The notes beneath the pieces are model-generated. The model searched no databases and was not told the DNA's origin. It worked only from the letters and a program-made list of their open reading frames with translations. 31,696 nucleotides of DNA from Pyropia haitanensis (lineage: Eukaryota; Rhodophyta; Bangiophyceae; Bangiales; Bangiaceae). The stretch lies in NCBI GenBank assembly GCA_008729055.1, contig SDUX01000133.1, positions 1 through 31,696 on the forward strand, written 5' to 3'. A program made the position numbers and the translations under genes. Below, piece by piece: positions 8,927 through 17,467 of this stretch (positions are counted from its first letter, which is position 1; every line of letters begins with the position of its first letter).

Positions 8927-9428
8927 GATTGCTGGTTGTGAGCGGGCCTAGCGCGGTCGGGCCGTACGGGCCCGGGCCCCGGGTTGGGGCCGCCGGCCGC
9001 CACCGTCAGCACTGTCGGCGGCGGCCGGCGGCGGGCGCGCGGCGGCGACGGCGCGCATACGTGCGCGGCCGGCGCGCGGGGCGGAGCCGGGCGTCACGCC
9101 CGGCACGTTTGCCTTCCTCGCGCTGCGCCCCACCCTCCTCCCTGTCGCTTGGCGGCTCTCCCGCCGGCGCGCCACTGGCTCCACTCTCTCTCTCTCTCGC
9201 TCGTTCCACTGCCTTGGGCCGCCCGGCTGCGGAGCTCGCCGGGCTGCGCCTTCTCTCGCCTGCCCGTTTGCCTTCCTCTTTCTCTCTCTGGTAGGGGCGC
9301 GTGGGGGTCGACTGCTCTCCCCCGTTACCCGCGCTTGGTGCCTCGGCCTACGCCGAGGGGCTGACTCCCCGCGTGTCACCCGCGGGGCGACGGCTGGGGA
9401 GTCCCGAACCAATTAAATGGATTCAATT
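8927..9428. other. 3' non-coding part of PAT-like element
   Basis: This 500-bp stretch lies between the two 34-bp repeats and holds no gene. It starts GC-rich with CGG repeats, has CT microsatellites (9184-9198 and about 9279-9291), and ends with nested perfect hairpins: CCTCGGC/GCCGAGG (9341-9358), GACTCCCC/GGGGAGTC (9363-9403) and inside it CCCCGCG/CGCGGGG (9367-9386). In a PAT-like element this is where the A2 repeat should lie. Confidence 0.6.
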
Positions 9429-9462
9429 GGCAGACCGTGCGAGAAGCCCAGCGGCGCAATGG
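9429..9462 (+). repeat. 34-bp direct repeat, second copy (candidate B2)
   Basis: Exact second copy of the repeat at 8880-8913, preceded by an AT-rich stretch (CCAATTAAATGGATTC). It is the best candidate for the 3' terminus of the PAT-like element. Confidence 0.7.
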
Positions 9463-9603
9463 CGGCCAATGGAGGCGGTTGGGGCCCTTCTGCACGCACG
9501 TCCGATCGGCACGGAGTGTTCGTTCCGATACTTGCTGAGCAGGGACCAAACCTCGATCAATAGGGTGCGAGAAAGTTCGTAAGGGCACAACCACCAACGT
9601 GAC

Positions 9604-9659
9604 CCCTATGGCCAAATTTGTACCCGTGGCATCCACGTTGCAAATATGGCCTCATAGGG
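9604..9659. repeat. 56-nt imperfect hairpin
   Basis: CCCTATG (9604-9610) pairs with CATAGGG (9653-9659), then GCCA with TGGC, ATTTG with CAAAT, and CGTGG with CCACG around a 3-nt loop. Small bulges interrupt the stem. It could be a foldback element or encode a small structured RNA; nothing else identifies it. Confidence 0.65.
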
Positions 9660-9850
9660 TTCCAGGGCATCGCGTAGCAACGACTTTTGAGCCATATCTG
9701 ACGTGATAGCCCTATCCTGTCACAGAAGATCTCTAAACAGCCCAATGTACTTGGTCAGGTGAGAAACCGGATATCTCTGGAAGATCCCGTCCCCGATAGG
9801 GACATGGACCCGTGAGCCCCATTTTCCGCCAAAATAGTTCCGAGGGGCCA

Positions 9851-9874
9851 GCATAGGGATGCCAAGCCCTATGC
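9851..9874. repeat. Perfect 8-bp stem-loop with CATAGGG arms
   Basis: GCATAGGG (9851-9858) and CCCTATGC (9867-9874) form a perfect stem around an 8-nt loop. The arms reuse the CCCTATG word of the 56-nt hairpin at 9604-9659. Confidence 0.65.
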
Positions 9875-10479
9875 GTCCTGGCCGGTGATTGGCTCACCGT
9901 AATTCAACAAGCTTTCAAAGTTCCGAGCCACGTGCCTCGATGGAAAAGTGTATTGCAGCAGTCGATCGCATACGATCGCCACGCAGGAACGCGTGACCGA
10001 AGATTGTGGACCGCGCCATTGGGGACATCTGACTGGGCAGGTACGACAGAACCGAGTCGTATGCGGATCAGCAGACACGTGACTGCCAGCGCGGTCGCCC
10101 ATCTCGGGAGACTGCATATCAGCCAGCGCAGCGAGCTCCTCGCGCGGGGACGAATTCAGGCTGGACCGTTGGGACAGGAACCGTGTGCGGTTGGCAGATA
10201 TTCTGCTGGTCGGCGCACCGCCCGGCATGGACACAATCGGGTGGACGGAACTGCCCTCGGCGGCCTCGGGCGAGGAGTGTCTAGGGGGGATGGCGCGTGG
10301 CACCCTGACAGTGGACTGTGGGCCTAGCCCATACATGGCTCGCGGGAACGCTGCGGTCCCGCCTGACGCTGTGGAGGGTGTTTGAGTGGGGTCCTGTGTG
10401 GCTGGCGCGGCTGGCGCCACGCGCCGAGCCGGAGTGGACCTGCGAGGGGGGATGGGCCCGGGCCGAGTGTCTCTTTTGA

Positions 10480-10800
10480 ACTCTTGGTGGGGGGCGGGGA
10501 GGGGCACACGCTCTTGGCTGTTGTGCAGCCTGGGTCCTGTGAAGGGGGGCACGCTCGGGTCGGGCCCACAATCGCCCTCTCAGGCGCGTTTGGTGGGGGT
10601 GTTCTGGGGCGCGGCCACTCGCGCTTTCTCCCTGGTCCCCCAGGGGCCTGTTTTTGGGGGGGGGTGTGCGAGGGGTGGGCCCAAGAGCCCCTCTCCGGGG
10701 CTCGTGTGGTGGGAGATGTGGGGGCGCGGCCACTCGCTCATGCTGGCTGGTGCTCTAGCGGGCCAGTGTGGGGGGGGGGGGGCGCGACTGAGGATGTGGT
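10480..10800 (+). repeat. Degenerate G-rich repeats of about 110-115 bp upstream of the transposase
   Basis: A unit beginning with a G-rich TGGTGGGG block followed by GGGGCGCGGCCACTCGC recurs. The 17-mer is exact at 10606-10622 and 10721-10737 (115 bp apart), and a weaker version starts near 10485. Each unit ends in a long G run (up to 14 G near 10770). The repeats lie in the 5' region of the transposase gene and could be subterminal binding sites. Confidence 0.45.
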
Positions 10801-11060
10801 TCCGGGGCACGCGGGGGTCGCCACCCTCGTGCGCGCCTACCACCGACGTCAGGACCATCCTGCTCCCGCTCGCCACCGTCGTCCCGCCCATCGCCGCCCA
10901 CCACAGTCGTCCCACCCATCGCCGCCCGCCACCGTCGTCCCGCCATCGTGCCCGCTCTGGCCCCCTCCCGACACACGACTGTGCCCCCCTCGCCCGTGCC
11001 GCCCGCGCTAGTGACGGCGTGTGGTGCACCCGCCCGCTGCCACGCCGCGCGGCGCACGTG

Positions 11061-12656
11061 ATGGGCTCTAACGACGCGGTTGCCCGCGGCGCTCGTCCGG
11101 CGGAGGAGTCGGAGGACGACCTGATGGACCTGGAGGTGTCTGCTGTGGTGGCCGCGCGTCGTGGCGTCCTGCGGAGGCGCTCGATACGGGCTGTTGGCGG
11201 CGTCCGTCGGGCCCGCATGTACCGCGGGTCCATCGCGGGGAGGATGCCCAACAAGCAGAGGGACTTTACGGCGGGCCTGAACGCCATCCTACGCGACTAT
11301 TTTGGGCTGGACGGAGCACCACCTGTCCAAAACGAGAGAGACTTTGAGCGCCGCTTTCGCGTCCCGCGCGCCGTCTTCCTGCGCGTGTACGATGCGCTGA
11401 AGGACCAGCCCTGGTGGAGGCAGACGATAAACGCGACGGGTCGGCCGCAGGCGTACCCCTTGCAGAAGGTGGTTGCTGCCCTCCGAGTGGTGGCGTACGG
11501 GGAGTCTTACGACCGAACTGATGAGTATGTGCGGTTGAGCAAGTCCACCATTGCCCTGGCGGTGAAGAAGCTGATGGCGTTTATTGTGGCGCGCTTTGGC
11601 GCGGCCTATCTGCGAAAGCCGACGGATGCGGAGTTGGCGGCCATGCTGAAGCGCAATGCGCAGCGTGGGCTGCCTGGCTGTATCGGGGCGCTGGACTGCA
11701 CGCACTGGGAGTGGACGGGCTGCCCGCGCGGACACGCGGGGGTGTACCAAAACCGTAAGGGGAAGCGCACCATTGTCATGGAGGCTGTGTGTGATAAGGA
11801 CCTGTGGATTTGGCACTGGTTTGTGGGCGCGCCCGGCAGCTTTAACGACCTGAACGTCCTGCAGGGGTCCCCGCTTTTTGCTGATGTGTCTGCTGGCGTC
11901 TGGCCCCCCCGCATCCACTCCTACACGTTGAACGCTCGCCGGCGCAATGTCCTTTATTACCTGGCTGACGGGATTTACCCGCGCTACGCGTTCCTGGTTT
12001 CCCCGTACGAGTCCCCGACGACGACCAAGCAGCGGACGTTCAACCGCCTTCAGGAGGCGGTGCGGAAGGACGTGGAGCGGTTGTTTGCTGTCCTCACGGC
12101 GCGCTTTCACGTCGCGCTGCACCCCGCGCGGTACGGGACTGTGGCGCAGCTGATTACAACGGCCAAGGCGATTTCTATACTGCACAACATGGTGGTCGAG
12201 CTCCGCCGCGACGGCTTTGCTGGACGCCGGCGCGCGGCGGCGGCTGCTGCCGCTGCGGGCGCGGCGGGAGATGGGCGACTGGATGGGGGGGCGGAAGAGG
12301 AAGCTGGAGATGATGCGGGGGGTGGCGGTGTGGGGGGAGGTGGTGGGGGTGTGTCTGCCAGTGGCGCGGACGGTGGAGCTGCGTCTGACCGTGGTGGTCC
12401 TGTACATGACGGCGCGGGTTCCGACGGCGATGGCACTGATGACGGTAGTGCCGGGGCGCCTGGCGCTGGTCGTCTGGGTCCGCTGCCCCACAGCGTCCGT
12501 CACGTCGGGCGCGCCGCCGCGGTGGACACGCCGTTTTGCCGCGCACTTTTGCACTGGGCGGAGATGACGAATGCTGCCAGCCACGAGGAGCTGCGAGAGG
12601 AACTATCCGAGCACGTTTGGGAGGACCGCGGCGCCCTCCTCGAGCCGTATCTGTAG
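11061..12656 (+). CDS. PIF/Harbinger DDE transposase
   Basis: This 531-residue protein is a transposase of the PIF/Harbinger (Plant_tran/DDE_Tnp_4) type, which cuts and rejoins transposon ends in the nucleus. The catalytic triad is visible: D212 in IGALDCTHWEW, D303 in YYLADGIYP and E339 in RKDVERLFAVL. Family motifs between them include the RKGKRTI block, the W-rich DLWIWHWFVGAPGSFNDLNVL and TTTKQRTFNRLQEAVRKDVE. Upstream is the usual helical DNA-binding part (RDFERRFRVPRAVFLRVYDAL). I chose the ATG at 11061 (cacgtgATGG context) because the open frame before it is low-complexity and G-rich. The C-terminal 140 residues are Gly/Ala/Asp-rich, ending in a helix (SHEELREELSEHVWEDRG). The ORF is intact. 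Its partner is the Myb-like gene read toward it from 16680. Confidence 0.93.
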   Translation: MGSNDAVARGARPAEESEDDLMDLEVSAVVAARRGVLRRRSIRAVGGVRRARMYRGSIAGRMPNKQRDFTAGLNAILRDYFGLDGAPPVQNERDFERRFRVPRAVFLRVYDALKDQPWWRQTINATGRPQAYPLQKVVAALRVVAYGESYDRTDEYVRLSKSTIALAVKKLMAFIVARFGAAYLRKPTDAELAAMLKRNAQRGLPGCIGALDCTHWEWTGCPRGHAGVYQNRKGKRTIVMEAVCDKDLWIWHWFVGAPGSFNDLNVLQGSPLFADVSAGVWPPRIHSYTLNARRRNVLYYLADGIYPRYAFLVSPYESPTTTKQRTFNRLQEAVRKDVERLFAVLTARFHVALHPARYGTVAQLITTAKAISILHNMVVELRRDGFAGRRRAAAAAAAAGAAGDGRLDGGAEEEAGDDAGGGGVGGGGGGVSASGADGGAASDRGGPVHDGAGSDGDGTDDGSAGAPGAGRLGPLPHSVRHVGRAAAVDTPFCRALLHWAEMTNAASHEELREELSEHVWEDRGALLEPYL

Positions 12657-12658
12657 TG

Positions 12659-12701
12659 CAAAGGTTTTTTTTTTTCACCCCTCGGGGTGTTTTTTTTTTC
12701 C
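12659..12701 (+). terminator. T-tract hairpin at the 3' end of the transposase gene
   Basis: Two bases after the transposase stop comes CAAAGG, eleven T, the hairpin CACCCC-TC-GGGGTG-like stem, then ten T and CC. An inverted, slightly diverged copy lies at 13422-13463, downstream of the convergent Myb-like gene. The position at both convergent 3' ends suggests a shared 3'-end signal; this is an inference. Confidence 0.5.
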
Positions 12702-13683
12702 TTGAACGTTTGTCTCTGTCCCTGGTACTCTTCCACCACTATGGGAGCTGTGGAGCTGTTGTTGTTTAGTCTGTGGTGGAGTGCCAGAGGAGAGCACACG
12801 CCAGAGGGGGTCACGTAAGGTCCGATTCTGCACCAAGTCCGAGCGCTCAGCACAGCCGCAATGCTGGGCATGCGCACATGGTACTGTCAACTGACACCCG
12901 AAAGCCATCAGGGCTGTTCTCTGTGTGATTGTCTACGCAGCTATAAAAAGACAGAACGAAACGGACACGGGACGCGAGAGAAAGAGAGGTTCCAAAAGTA
13001 AAAAACAGAAGGAAGTGGCGGGCGGCCCCTACCTGGGACGCTCTATGACAAGTCCCCGCGCTCAGCAGTTCACGCATGCTGGGGATCACCAACACCGGAC
13101 GTCAGAAAAGACACAGAAAGCGCATGCAGAGTGTTCTCCCAGTGATTTCCTGCGCGCCCATACGGAGAAAGAGAAGAATCACAGACTACAAGCGCATATC
13201 GCGGTTCCAAAAATCAGTACGAGGGAGGGGGGCGACGGCCTCGAGCGGCGCGCCCGAGCCTGTTTCTGCCCAAGTCCCCGCGCTCAGTAGCACGGCAATG
13301 CTGATGCTGAGAAAACTGAGTGACGCGGTGATGCAAGCAGGACACAAGGACTGTACTTCCTCAGTCAGTCTGGACGCACTGAGGGGGAGCTACCCGCCGC
13401 AAAGGACGAGCAAAGCGTGCAGGAAAAAAAAAACCCTGCCCAACGGGGAAAAAAAAACCTTTGTCAAAGACTACAAGCAGTACCCGACACAAACGCGCAG
13501 CGACAAGCAGAGACAGCAAACGGGGCGTACAGGTACAAACACAGCATTCGTGGGCCGCACCGACAATGCACAAAGACAGAGAGCAGCGCTCAGCCGAGCG
13601 CGCGTCCACAAAGAAACGATAAGCACAGAGACAAAGGACACAGACCAAACAGAGCGCGCGCTGCGCGCCGCCACGCAGGCCAG
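12702..13683. other. Non-coding middle of the Harbinger unit
   Basis: No gene is supported here. The region is purine-rich on plus and contains three diverged copies of a block starting CAAGTCC and containing GCGCTCAG and AATGCTG at 12834, 13049 and 13271, spaced 215 and 222 bp. A shared GGTTCCAAAA word occurs upstream of copies two and three. It also holds the inverted partner of the T-tract hairpin (13422-13463). Confidence 0.5.
13422..13463 (-). terminator. T-tract hairpin, inverted copy, downstream of the Myb-like gene
   Basis: On the minus strand this reads CAAAGG, nine T, CCCCGTTGGGCAGGG, ten T, CC. It is an inverted diverged copy of 12659-12701. It lies about 220 bp beyond the furthest plausible end of the Myb-like frame (13684). 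Confidence 0.45.
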
Positions 13684-16680
13684 CTACGTGCTGCGCTCCT
13701 CCGGGATCGCCGCGCGCGGAGCGCCGGCGTCAGGGGTGCGGTTCTCCTCGGCCGTCCCAGAGCTGGACGTGGTCAAGTCGATGGGCAGGGTGGTGGTGAC
13801 AGGCGCCGCCTTGCCCTTCGACTTGCGCTGCTTGGACTGCTGCGCCTTGGCGTCGCGCGTCATCGGGCGGCTCGGCAACACGCCGGCGGGTAGGCGGATG
13901 ACCAGGTGCCTCGGGGTGCACACCGGCGTTTCCACGGGGGAGCCCACCGGCAAGCCCTTGGCGGATTCCGCGCCCCCGCCGACTGCGCCCGCCCGGCACA
14001 TCAGGGGCGCCAACGCGGCGCCGGCCCCTCCACCCACCTCCTCACACCCAGTCTCCACAGTGGCGCCACCGGCAGCGTCGTCAGTCGGGGCGGGCGTCGA
14101 CGGCGGCGTCGGCGTGCGCGCCATCATGTGCGGCAGCGCCGCGCCCAGATCGGACAGCTGTAAGCACGCCGCCGCGTGTCACCCCCCCCGCTGGGTGCCG
14201 CGTGGGTGCCATACACGCGGACAAACGGCGGAGGCGGGGGCGGCGGCGATTGCGTGCGCTCAGAAGGCGACGGAGATGGCGTACGCTGAGGCGAGGGCGA
14301 GCGCGTGGGGGGTGCGACCGGAAGCTCACCGCTGGTCAAGCCACGGCCACCGCTACCAGGCCCGCACCTGTCAGCGTCGCGCCACCCAGAAGGGCCCGCG
14401 CCGCCCGCGCCCAGTGCACGACCCCAGACATTCCCCCCCCGGCCCGCCTCGACGCAGGAGCCACCGTCGTCGGACTCCTCCGCCGCCGCGCCCCCGTCGT
14501 TGCAGCCCAGCAGCAGGCGCGTCTGCTGCGCCTTGAAGCGACGCGCCGCGTGGGTGTGGCGCATCTCCGCGTGAAAAAAAAAGGAAATCGCCGCGCGGGT
14601 CTTGGCGGACGCCGCAAGGCTCTCCAGCGCCGCCGTCGTGGCCTTGGCTTCCCGTACGTGCGCCAGCCCCTCGGTCCGCGCCCGCTTCGCCGCCTTGACG
14701 CCAATAGGGCGGCGTTGAAAGCCCCCCAGCCCCCGCGGCGACTCGTCGTCGCCGTCGTTCTCCTCGTCTTCGTCGTCGCTCTCGCACGCCAAAGGCGGCG
14801 GCTCGTCGGACGCCGCGCCACTCACGTCCGCCCCCTCACCACGCGGCGCGCGCTCGGCGGCCGCCGCGGCGCCGTTAAACTTATCGCACACGCGCAGCAC
14901 CTTCCAGCACTCCACCCACTCACACATGACCTCCTTCGCCTTGCGCTTGCGCGAGCGCCCGGCGGCCACGTCCTGGTCGCGGTCCGCGCGGATTGCAGCG
15001 TAGACGTCCCTCCGACAAACGCAATCGCAGCACTCAGGAGGTCCTGCTGGGACGGGTGTCCGGTCAAGCGCATGCCAAGCACAGCCGCGTAGGCGGCCTG
15101 GAAGTCGTGGACGCCAGCCGCAATGTTGGAAAAGCGACGATCGATGGCCTTAAGAGTGCGCGTAGTACGCCGTGCCAGGCCTGGGACTCCCACCAGCAGC
15201 GCGAGCCACGTCTCCTTCACCATCCCCCAAAACTCACTCCAGCGCTGGTCCGTCCCCACAATCGGGTTCTGCGATACATCCAGCCACGCGCGGCACAGCG
15301 CAACGTCGTCCACCTCCGGCCACCCCTTGCCGCGCCCCATCCCAGTGCTGGCCGCAACGCGCCGATAGGTCACTGGCGCCACCGGTTCGGGTCGCACGAC
15401 CCGCACTGGGGCGGCGGAGGGCTCCGGCTGCGTCGCTGCTGCGGCCACGGCTGCGGCGGCGGGCCCACCGACCCGCGCCCGTACCGCGGCGGGCTCCGGC
15501 TGCGTCGCTGCAGGGGCCACGTCTGCGATGGCGGGCCCCCCGGCCCGCGCCCGTACCCCGGCGGGCTCCTGCTGCGTCGCGGGCCTTGCTGCTGCGGCCA
15601 CGGCTGCGGCGGCGGGCCCCCCGGCCCGCGCCGGTACCCCGGCGGGCTCCTGCTGCGTCGCGGGCCTTGCTGCTGCGGCCACGGCTGCGGCTGCGGGCCC
15701 ACCGACCCGCGCCGGTACCCCGGCGGGCTCCTGCTGCGTCGCGGGCCTTGCTGCTGCGGCCACGGCTGCGGCGGCGGGCCCACCGACCCGCGCCCGTACC
15801 CCGGCGGGCTCCGGCTGCGTCGCCGCAGTGGCAACGCCTGCGATGGCGGGCCCCCCGGCCCGCGCCCGTACCCCTGCGGGCTGCGGCTGCGTCGCGGGCC
15901 TTGCTGCGGCCAGGGCTGCGGCGACGGCGGGCCCCCCGGCCCATGCCAGTACACCGGAGGGCTGCGGCTCCGTCTCGGGCCTTGGTGCTGCTGCCAGGGC
16001 TGCGGCGGCGGGCCCCCCGGCCCGCGAAAGTACCCCGGCGGGCTGCGGCTCCGTCGTGCACCACCGTCCCAGTGCGGTTGAAACAGTGGTGGCGGGCGGG
16101 ACACAGGCGGCGGTCCGCCGCAGCCGCGGCCCACGGGATGCAAGCGCGGTGGCCCGTCACTGGTTGGCCGCGCGGGCAGCAGCAGACCCGGGGATGGCCG
16201 CGCGCAGGCCGGCCTCATACACGGCTCGCGGCTGGTCCCTGAGGCACCCGATCCGTGTGCGGGGGTGCCCCGGCCGGCACCACGAAGATCTTGAGCGGAC
16301 AGGCCACCGCGGGGGTCTGCCCCCGCTGGTCCCGATGATGCCTGGTTGCCAGGCCCGACGCGCACACCAGCCGCGCCGCCCGCCCCAGTGGACGACCCAC
16401 ACAGACCCCCCGTCCCCCCACCAGCCGCGCCGCCCGGCCCCTTTGACGGCCCCCCCACTCCGCTAAACGTCACCCGCTTGACCCCGGCCGCACTGCCGCT
16501 CGTCTCTTCCCCCTCCCAGCCCGCCGCCCCAGGCTTGGGAGCTGCCCAAGGGCAAGGGCACGACGAGGGACACAGGGGGTGTGACAGGTCCGCCACGCGC
16601 GCCTCCCGACAGAGGGCGCACAGGCGTCGCTTTCCCCGAGTGCCCCGCGCTCGCTGGTTCGACTGGTTGGGGGGCACCAT
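13684..16680 (-). pseudogene. Harbinger Myb/SANT-like protein gene (frameshifted)
   Basis: PIF/Harbinger elements encode a Myb/SANT-like DNA-binding partner of the transposase, and the parts are here in three or four frames. The ATG at 16680 (good context) starts a Pro/Gly-rich frame that runs through the 81/72-bp repeat as 27/24-residue units (RRSRSPPGY type). A frame -1 to it, closing at 14822, holds the trihelix-like domain: GKGWPEVDDVALCRAWLDVSQ, then RWSEFWGMVKETW. Around 15010 the frame moves -1 again to WVECWKVLRVCDKF and RPIGVKAAKR, the C-terminal signature of this family, closing at 14124. A further -1 shift near 14150 would add an extension to 13684 with a PIDLT motif. The first and last joins are uncertain. 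Introns are not excluded, but no clear splice sites are visible. Confidence 0.7.
15416..16080. repeat. Tandem repeat, about nine units of 81 or 72 bp
   Basis: Unit starts at 15416, 15488, 15560, 15641, 15722, 15803, 15875, 15956 and 16037 give spacings of 72, 72, 81, 81, 81, 72, 81 and 81 bp. All are multiples of three, so the array stays in frame as 24- or 27-residue protein repeats. The shorter units lack a block equivalent to 9 bp. Several frames on both strands are open through the array. It lies inside the Myb-like gene, before its DNA-binding domain. Confidence 0.9.
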
Positions 16681-17191
16681 GGCTCCAGGTCCACGCCCTT
16701 ATAGGCGGCTTGGCGTTGGCGACGGGGGCGTCGTGGCGGAGCGGCTCGCCCCCTTGCTCAAACGCACCACGCCACCCCCCCGCCCCACAGACAGCCGCCG
16801 CGGCGAGGCAGCCACCCGCGCGGCGAGCGCGTCACCCCCCGCAATCCCGCAGCGGGAAGGCCTGCAGCAGTCCGCAAGCCGGCACAGGTGCGGCCCCGAC
16901 GTCGTTGGTGTGGGGAGGGGGCGGACCACGGTCCAGGAAAGACAGAAAGCACGCCACAGGAAACGTAGGACGGCAGCCGGCGTTCGGCAGAGGGGGGGGA
17001 TTGGGGCGGAGGAGGAAAGCGCGCGCACGCACAGAGTGCACCATCGCTATCGCGCGCCCACCACACCAACCCCCTCCCCCCCACCGACACCAACGTTGCG
17101 CTATGGGCGCCGTGGGGCCGTTGGCACCTCGTTGCTGGGTGCACGGACTCGGTCACGGACGGGGGCCGTGGGGGGTGTGGCTCGTCGTTGG
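16681..17191. other. Upstream region of the Myb-like gene
   Basis: About 510 bp between the Myb-like ATG and the copia LTR. Open frames here have no recognisable domain. This region should contain the promoter and one terminal inverted repeat of the Harbinger element, but I could not identify either. Confidence 0.5.
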
Positions 17192-17446
17192 TGTTGGAAA
17201 AAGACGCGTTACCTCTTTTCCCCCGGCGGGCTCCCCTCGCCGCGCCGACCCACCCTTATGTGGGTCGGTGCCCACGGCTCCCACAAATCCCGACCGACTC
17301 GACCGCTCCCGGTCGATCGCCCCCCCCCCCCCCCGCCTAAACCCTCAACCCTACATAGGGCTGGACACGCTGTCCCGCCCCCGCGCATTCCCGCCAACTC
17401 CCAGGAGTGAGGCGGCTGGACCGTACGTCCATCCAGCCTATCAACA
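17192..17446 (-). repeat. Copia 3' LTR (about 255 bp)
   Basis: After the pol stop, the minus strand reads a purine tract (GTGGGGGAG) and then TGTTGATAGG, the standard start of copia LTRs. The proposed end is CCAACA at 17192-17197, giving a TGTTG/CAACA inverted end. The far end is set by this terminal match only. A run of about 16 C/G lies at 17321-17336. Confidence 0.7.
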
Positions 17447-17455
17447 CTCCCCCAC
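17447..17455 (-). promoter_or_regulatory. Copia polypurine tract
   Basis: GTGGGGGAG immediately precedes the LTR start on the minus strand, 13 bp beyond the pol stop. This is the usual place and composition of the plus-strand primer. Confidence 0.7.
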
Positions 17456-17467
17456 GGTGCAGACGCT

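Larger units (their letters stand above)
5311..9462 (+). mobile_element. PAT/DIRS-like tyrosine-recombinase retrotransposon, 5' end missing
   Basis: The order gag end, reverse transcriptase, RNase H, Dam-like domain, tyrosine recombinase, then a short direct repeat pair matches the PAT-like branch of DIRS-order retrotransposons. These use a tyrosine recombinase instead of an integrase and make no target duplication. The 5' end, with the start of gag and the A1 repeat, is cut off by the gypsy LTR ending at 5310. I place the 3' end at the second copy of the 34-bp repeat (9462); the exact terminus is an inference. The polyprotein is interrupted by three -1 shifts, so this copy looks dead unless these are sequence errors. 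Confidence 0.8.
9463..10385. other. Gene-free, less GC-rich segment with hairpins
   Basis: This segment is visibly less GC-rich than its surroundings. The open frame on the minus strand (9869-10552) shows no domain or conserved motif and I do not call it a gene. The first half has repeated CCCTAT/ATAGGG words and two clear hairpins. It may be host DNA or an old non-autonomous element lying between the PAT-like and Harbinger elements. Confidence 0.6.
10386..17191. mobile_element. PIF/Harbinger DNA transposon (boundaries approximate)
   Basis: Autonomous PIF/Harbinger elements carry a DDE transposase gene and a Myb/SANT-like gene whose product brings the transposase to DNA. Both are here, convergent: transposase on plus, Myb-like on minus, with a non-coding middle. 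I could not find a convincing terminal inverted repeat pair by eye. The left limit is set where G-rich sequence begins, and the right limit where the copia 3' LTR begins, so the element may be shorter or may have been cut by the copia insertion. Confidence 0.6.

Noticed and set aside
9869..10552. 227-codon minus-strand ORF in the low-GC segment
   Set aside because: No domain, no conserved motif, and it crosses into the Harbinger 5' region.
10386..11060. N-terminal extension of the transposase
   Set aside because: The open frame is low-complexity and G-rich with repeats; the family-like sequence begins after the ATG at 11061.
14202..15092. 296-codon plus-strand ORF
   Set aside because: Opposite strand of the Myb-like gene, Arg-rich, without motifs.
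15416..16080. CRISPR array
   Set aside because: Units are contiguous 72/81-bp coding repeats with no unique spacers, in a eukaryotic transposon.
16700..17191. Right terminal inverted repeat of the Harbinger element
   Set aside because: I compared this stretch with 10270-10500 by eye and found no match long enough to claim.
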